Shown here piece after piece: positions 13,871 through 16,866 of a DNA stretch of 16,866 bases. Where the stretch lies: the NCBI GenBank assembly GCA_036264255.1, contig DATARI010000117.1, forward strand, positions 1 to 16,866, given 5' to 3'. Both the position numbers and the translations under genes were made by a program. Under the pieces are notes generated by a model that was not told the DNA's origin, made no database searches, and saw only the letters and a list, made by a program, of their open reading frames with translations. The stretch comes from DASZIT01 sp036264255 (GTDB taxonomy: Bacteria > Actinomycetota > Acidimicrobiia > Acidimicrobiales > RAAP-2). Position 1 is the stretch's first letter. Each line of letters opens with the position of its first letter.

Positions 13871-15453
13871 GTCAACCCCCGGCCCAGCGGCAGGGTGCAG
13901 GCGAAGGCCACGTCCTGTTCGCCGTAGAGGCGTCGGAGGTCCATCCGGGTCTGCCCGGCGGCCTGTTCGATCGACCCACAGGCGTCGTTGAGATCATCCG
14001 GGCTTTCGGCGGTGACGGTGACGTAGCCGGAGAACCGGTACTGGGCGTGACCGTCGGCCAGCTCGACGTCCCGATGCTCGGCCCCCTCCTTCTCCCGGGT
14101 CTGGCGGGCGGTGACCAGAAAGCCGCCCCGCCGCCGGAGTTCGCCGTCGGCGATGTCGGCGGTGCGCGCCTGGGCGACCTGGCGGGCGGCCCGGCTCGGG
14201 CTCACCGGTTCCATCACCAGGGAGATGGACCGGCGGATCGGCGAGAACAGCAACGGCCCCAAGAAGTCGGGGGTCACCTCCACCCGCGGCCACTCGGCGA
14301 TCCAGTAGGTGGCGTGCCAGGTGGCGTCCACGTGGACCGAGTCCCAACCGGGGTCGACGACCATCGGCCACGGACACCCGTCGGACACCCGGTCACCGGG
14401 CTCGTCCGGCCCACCGGCCGTGGCCGGGTCGGTTCCGGGGCCCCCGACTGCGCTCATCGGGGCCGACGTCTCCCGCACCACCGTCGCCAGCGCCCGGGGA
14501 CCCAGAATCCCCTCCACGGTGGCGTCGGCCTCTTCCATCAGCCGTTGCAACGCCACCACCTCGCGGAGCAGCACCGCCGCCACCCCGGCGGAGCCGCCCC
14601 CCTGGCCCCGGATGACCCGGGCCGAGTGGGCGGTGTGGATGGACAGGGCCAGCAACACCCGGTGGCGGCGGGTGACGGGCGCCGACTGGTCGACCAGCGA
14701 CGCGTAGGACCGACCGGGAGCGGTGTCGGCCCCCAACTCCGCGCACGCCAGTTGATGGCCGCGGACCGCCCGGCCGTCGTCGGGGAGGCAGGACTCGACC
14801 CACTGCACCCGGTGGACGGGCGACCCCTCCCGGGCCATCGCCGCCAGCACCCTGGCCCAGGCGCCGATCCGGGCGTCCTGCTCCACCGGGCCGAGGAGGG
14901 CGAAACTGTGGCCCTGGACGGCCAGCACCGCGGTGGCGGTACGGGCCCGGGCATCGATCACCACCCCGGCCACCGGGCCCGACGGGTCGTCGCCCACCGG
15001 TGCCGGTTGGATGCGGAGCCCTTCGAACACCCCCGGTGGGGTCCGTCGGCGGCGACCCTCGGGCCGGGCCAGGGCGACAGACGCCGTCGGTCCAACACCC
15101 TCTTGCCGGTCCACCCGGGCCAGGTGGCCGAGCCCGGGGGCATCGGCGAGTTGGCGGTGCCCGCCCCGGAGCTCGGCGGCCAGCCAGCGCACCACCAGCG
15201 GCAACCACTGCTCACCGGTGCGGCCCCGCACCGGCCAACAGGCCACCGCCACCCCGACCCCGGTGAACACCAGGGCTCCGAGGACACCCGGCACCGAGGG
15301 ATGGGCCCGCAGGGCGAGCACGCCGCACACCAGTCCGGTCGCCACCGCGCCGATCTGCCCGCCCCGCCAACCGGCGATCAGGCCCCGCTGCTCCAGGGGC
15401 CCGAATCGGTAGCGCACCCGCTCGGGGCGCACCCGGCCGCCGGACCCGGTCAC
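13867..15453 (-). CDS. SCO6880-like transfer protein, VirB3/VirB4 N-part-like
   Basis: This 528-residue protein matches the actinobacterial SCO6880-type family in its opening FGPLEQRGLIAGWRGGQ. Two membrane helices follow (about 30-49 and 54-74), and then a large cytoplasmic part. Two N-terminal helices recall VirB3/PrgI proteins. The end of the protein (QDVAFACTLPLGRG) resembles the end of the VirB4 N-terminal domain, and the next gene starts where the VirB4 motor would. I infer that the pair is a VirB3-VirB4 unit split into two polypeptides. No nucleotide-binding motif is seen here. The GTG start at 15453 overlaps the stop of the VirB6-like gene, and its own stop overlaps the motor gene, so all three are translationally coupled. 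The molecular function is not established for this family. Confidence 0.8.
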   Translation of the reverse strand: MTGSGGRVRPERVRYRFGPLEQRGLIAGWRGGQIGAVATGLVCGVLALRAHPSVPGVLGALVFTGVGVAVACWPVRGRTGEQWLPLVVRWLAAELRGGHRQLADAPGLGHLARVDRQEGVGPTASVALARPEGRRRRTPPGVFEGLRIQPAPVGDDPSGPVAGVVIDARARTATAVLAVQGHSFALLGPVEQDARIGAWARVLAAMAREGSPVHRVQWVESCLPDDGRAVRGHQLACAELGADTAPGRSYASLVDQSAPVTRRHRVLLALSIHTAHSARVIRGQGGGSAGVAAVLLREVVALQRLMEEADATVEGILGPRALATVVRETSAPMSAVGGPGTDPATAGGPDEPGDRVSDGCPWPMVVDPGWDSVHVDATWHATYWIAEWPRVEVTPDFLGPLLFSPIRRSISLVMEPVSPSRAARQVAQARTADIADGELRRRGGFLVTARQTREKEGAEHRDVELADGHAQYRFSGYVTVTAESPDDLNDACGSIEQAAGQTRMDLRRLYGEQDVAFACTLPLGRGLT

Positions 15454-16859
15454 CGACGCGAGGACGGTGGTCGGTCGGCACCCGATCCGGACGTCGAGCC
15501 GGCCAGGGCCGGCGGGGTCGGTTCACCCGACCCCGGGGACTCGTCGGGCCCGCCCTCGGTCATCACCTGGCGGAAGGCACCGCCGGCCCGGGGGTGGGGG
15601 GTGTGCAGGGGCACACTGGCGCCCGGCGGGGTGGAGGTTCCGACCCCGCCTTTCCCCGCTGTGGACCGACCCAGATCCGGGGTTCCCCCCGCCCCGGAGC
15701 CTCCGCCTCCACCGGCGCTGCCGACCGCGCCTCCCACCGCGCCGCCGGCCGCCGACGCCAACGCCAGCCCCACTTCGCCGGCACCCCCGGTGGCAGTGTC
15801 GGCCGACACCCGCATCGCCGTCTGGGCCAGGGTCTTGGGCGGCCCGAGGGCGGACTGGGTGGACCGTCGGCCGGCCCCTTCGAGGTGGCCCACCGCCCCC
15901 GCCTCCAGGAACGGCAGCAGCCGGAACAGCGCCCAGGGGGCGAAGGCGGCCAACAGCAAGAGGGCGGCGCCCCCCAGTACATCGGTGAAGCCGCCCTGAT
16001 CGCCGGTCGAACCGGTGGAACCGGCCGGGCTCGACCCCGACGCGCCGGCCAGGGCGCCGGCGGCCAGGCTCAACACCGAGACGATGACGAACTTGCCCAG
16101 GATGAGCGCCACCAGGGTGTCGACCAACCGACGGCACCAGTGGGCGATGGCCGGCCAGGCCAGGCTGGCCAGAGCCAGGGGGAGGAACAACACGGCCACG
16201 TAGACGGCGGCCGCCCGGATCAGCAGCTCCACCCACAGCACGAAGGCCCCGAACACCACCGCCAGCCCGCCCATCAACACCACGAAGGTCGGGGTGGCGG
16301 GGCCGGCGCTGACCGGGCCGGACAGCGCCGCGACGGTCGACGCGAAGAAGTGGCCGGTGTCGAGTCCGGCTCCCTGGGCGACCGTCGCGCTCATCGCATC
16401 GGTGAGGGCCAGGCCGAGCTGCACCAGCTTGACCGCCACCGCGGTGAGGAGGATGGCCAGGGGCACGTTGATCGTCACCGAGCGGACCAGCATCGAGGCG
16501 TTCTGGCGGTGGATGGCCTGGATCACCCCGAACAGCAGCAGGGGCACGATGACCACCCCGGCCAGCCCGGCCATGGTCCGGTAGTGGCTGGTGAACCAAG
16601 ACGCCCCGAGGTCGATCGAGGTGGTGGCGTTCAGGAACCCGCCGATCTGGGCGAGCAGCCACACCGCTCCGGCCGACACCCAGCTGGCGATGGCGTCGAG
16701 GACGCTGGACACCCCGAACGAGGCGACCTGGCCGGCCGCCGCGCCGGCCACCCCGCCGGCGACCTGACACACCGGTCCGAGCCCGGCGGCGCCCAGCGCC
16801 CCGGCGGCGGCGGGACAGCCGAGGCCCGGGATCGAGGGGATCCCGAGAGCGGCCAGCAT
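15450..16859 (-). CDS. TrbL/VirB6-like multi-pass membrane protein
   Basis: This 469-residue protein is probably the polytopic inner-membrane channel component of the transfer apparatus. I count about seven hydrophobic helices, near 54-75, 97-116, 128-151, 192-215, 217-238, 248-272 and 296-316. They are preceded by a Gly/Ala-rich N-terminus with two cysteines (C15, C31) that could form a disulfide outside the membrane. A long low-complexity tail, about 320-469, is rich in Gly, Ala, Ser and Pro and is presumably cytoplasmic and flexible. The ATG at 16859 is the only start seen; an opposite-strand TGA at 16863-16861 just upstream may be the stop of a preceding gene outside the window. The family assignment rests on topology and on its position directly before the SCO6880-like and VirB4-like genes, so it is less sure than for the ATPases. 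Confidence 0.72.
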   Translation of the reverse strand: MLAALGIPSIPGLGCPAAAGALGAAGLGPVCQVAGGVAGAAAGQVASFGVSSVLDAIASWVSAGAVWLLAQIGGFLNATTSIDLGASWFTSHYRTMAGLAGVVIVPLLLFGVIQAIHRQNASMLVRSVTINVPLAILLTAVAVKLVQLGLALTDAMSATVAQGAGLDTGHFFASTVAALSGPVSAGPATPTFVVLMGGLAVVFGAFVLWVELLIRAAAVYVAVLFLPLALASLAWPAIAHWCRRLVDTLVALILGKFVIVSVLSLAAGALAGASGSSPAGSTGSTGDQGGFTDVLGGAALLLLAAFAPWALFRLLPFLEAGAVGHLEGAGRRSTQSALGPPKTLAQTAMRVSADTATGGAGEVGLALASAAGGAVGGAVGSAGGGGGSGAGGTPDLGRSTAGKGGVGTSTPPGASVPLHTPHPRAGGAFRQVMTEGGPDESPGSGEPTPPALAGSTSGSGADRPPSSRR

Positions 16860-16866
16860 CTCAGTG

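Noticed and set aside
14047..15999. 650-codon plus-strand frame across the transfer genes
   Set aside because: It is low-complexity Arg/Pro/Gly/His-rich translation spanning two opposite genes and their junction, typical of antisense frames in high-GC DNA.
1..16866. CRISPR arrays, tRNA or rRNA genes, insertion sequences and att sites
   Set aside because: I read through both strands and saw no regularly spaced repeats, no cloverleaf-like segment, no transposase or integrase motifs, and no matching direct repeats flanking the transfer cluster.

Overview
The window is very GC-rich, tightly packed, and uses GTG starts and four-base GTGA gene overlaps. It carries families typical of Actinomycetota: an F420-type luciferase-like monooxygenase, a polyphosphate glucokinase of the ROK family, a DUF35/thiolase pair, and an SCO6880-like transfer gene. 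A high-GC actinobacterium, possibly from the Acidimicrobiia side, is my best inference; no rRNA or other phylogenetic marker is present to confirm it.

Layout. (1) 34-1693, plus strand: a two-gene operon of a DUF35 zinc-ribbon/OB-fold protein and a thiolase-fold partner whose catalytic histidine positions are altered. (2) 1697-2641, minus: a PIG3-like quinone oxidoreductase, convergent with the thiolase gene. (3) 2735-3679, plus, a CHAD protein, and 3716-4558, minus, a polyphosphate glucokinase; this convergent pair shares a polyphosphate theme. (4) 4609-6881, plus: an amidase coupled to a luciferase-like monooxygenase. (5) 10073 down to 6884, minus: a three-gene operon of amidohydrolase, class II aldolase-like protein and cytochrome P450. 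(6) 10227-11021, plus: a short-chain dehydrogenase. (7) 16859 down to 10993, minus: four genes of a conjugation or type IV secretion-like apparatus, namely a TrbL/VirB6-like membrane protein, an SCO6880-like protein with two membrane helices (VirB3/VirB4 N-part-like), a VirB4-like motor ATPase and a VirD4/TraG-like coupling ATPase. The cluster probably continues beyond the right edge.

The left two thirds read as oxidative catabolism of hydrophobic or CoA-linked substrates (thiolase-like aldolase, P450, flavin- or F420-dependent oxidase, amidase, SDR), but no substrate can be named from sequence. The right third is transfer or secretion machinery without a visible relaxase, integrase, att site or tRNA.

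The clearest non-coding pattern is that five genes have a TAnnnT -10 hexamer exactly 6 or 7 bases before the start codon, as expected for leaderless transcripts, and this helped to fix starts. Internal operon genes instead use a Shine-Dalgarno sequence or GTGA overlaps. The intergenic gaps are all short; the longest is 153 bp (10074-10226). I saw no tRNA, rRNA, CRISPR array or insertion sequence.
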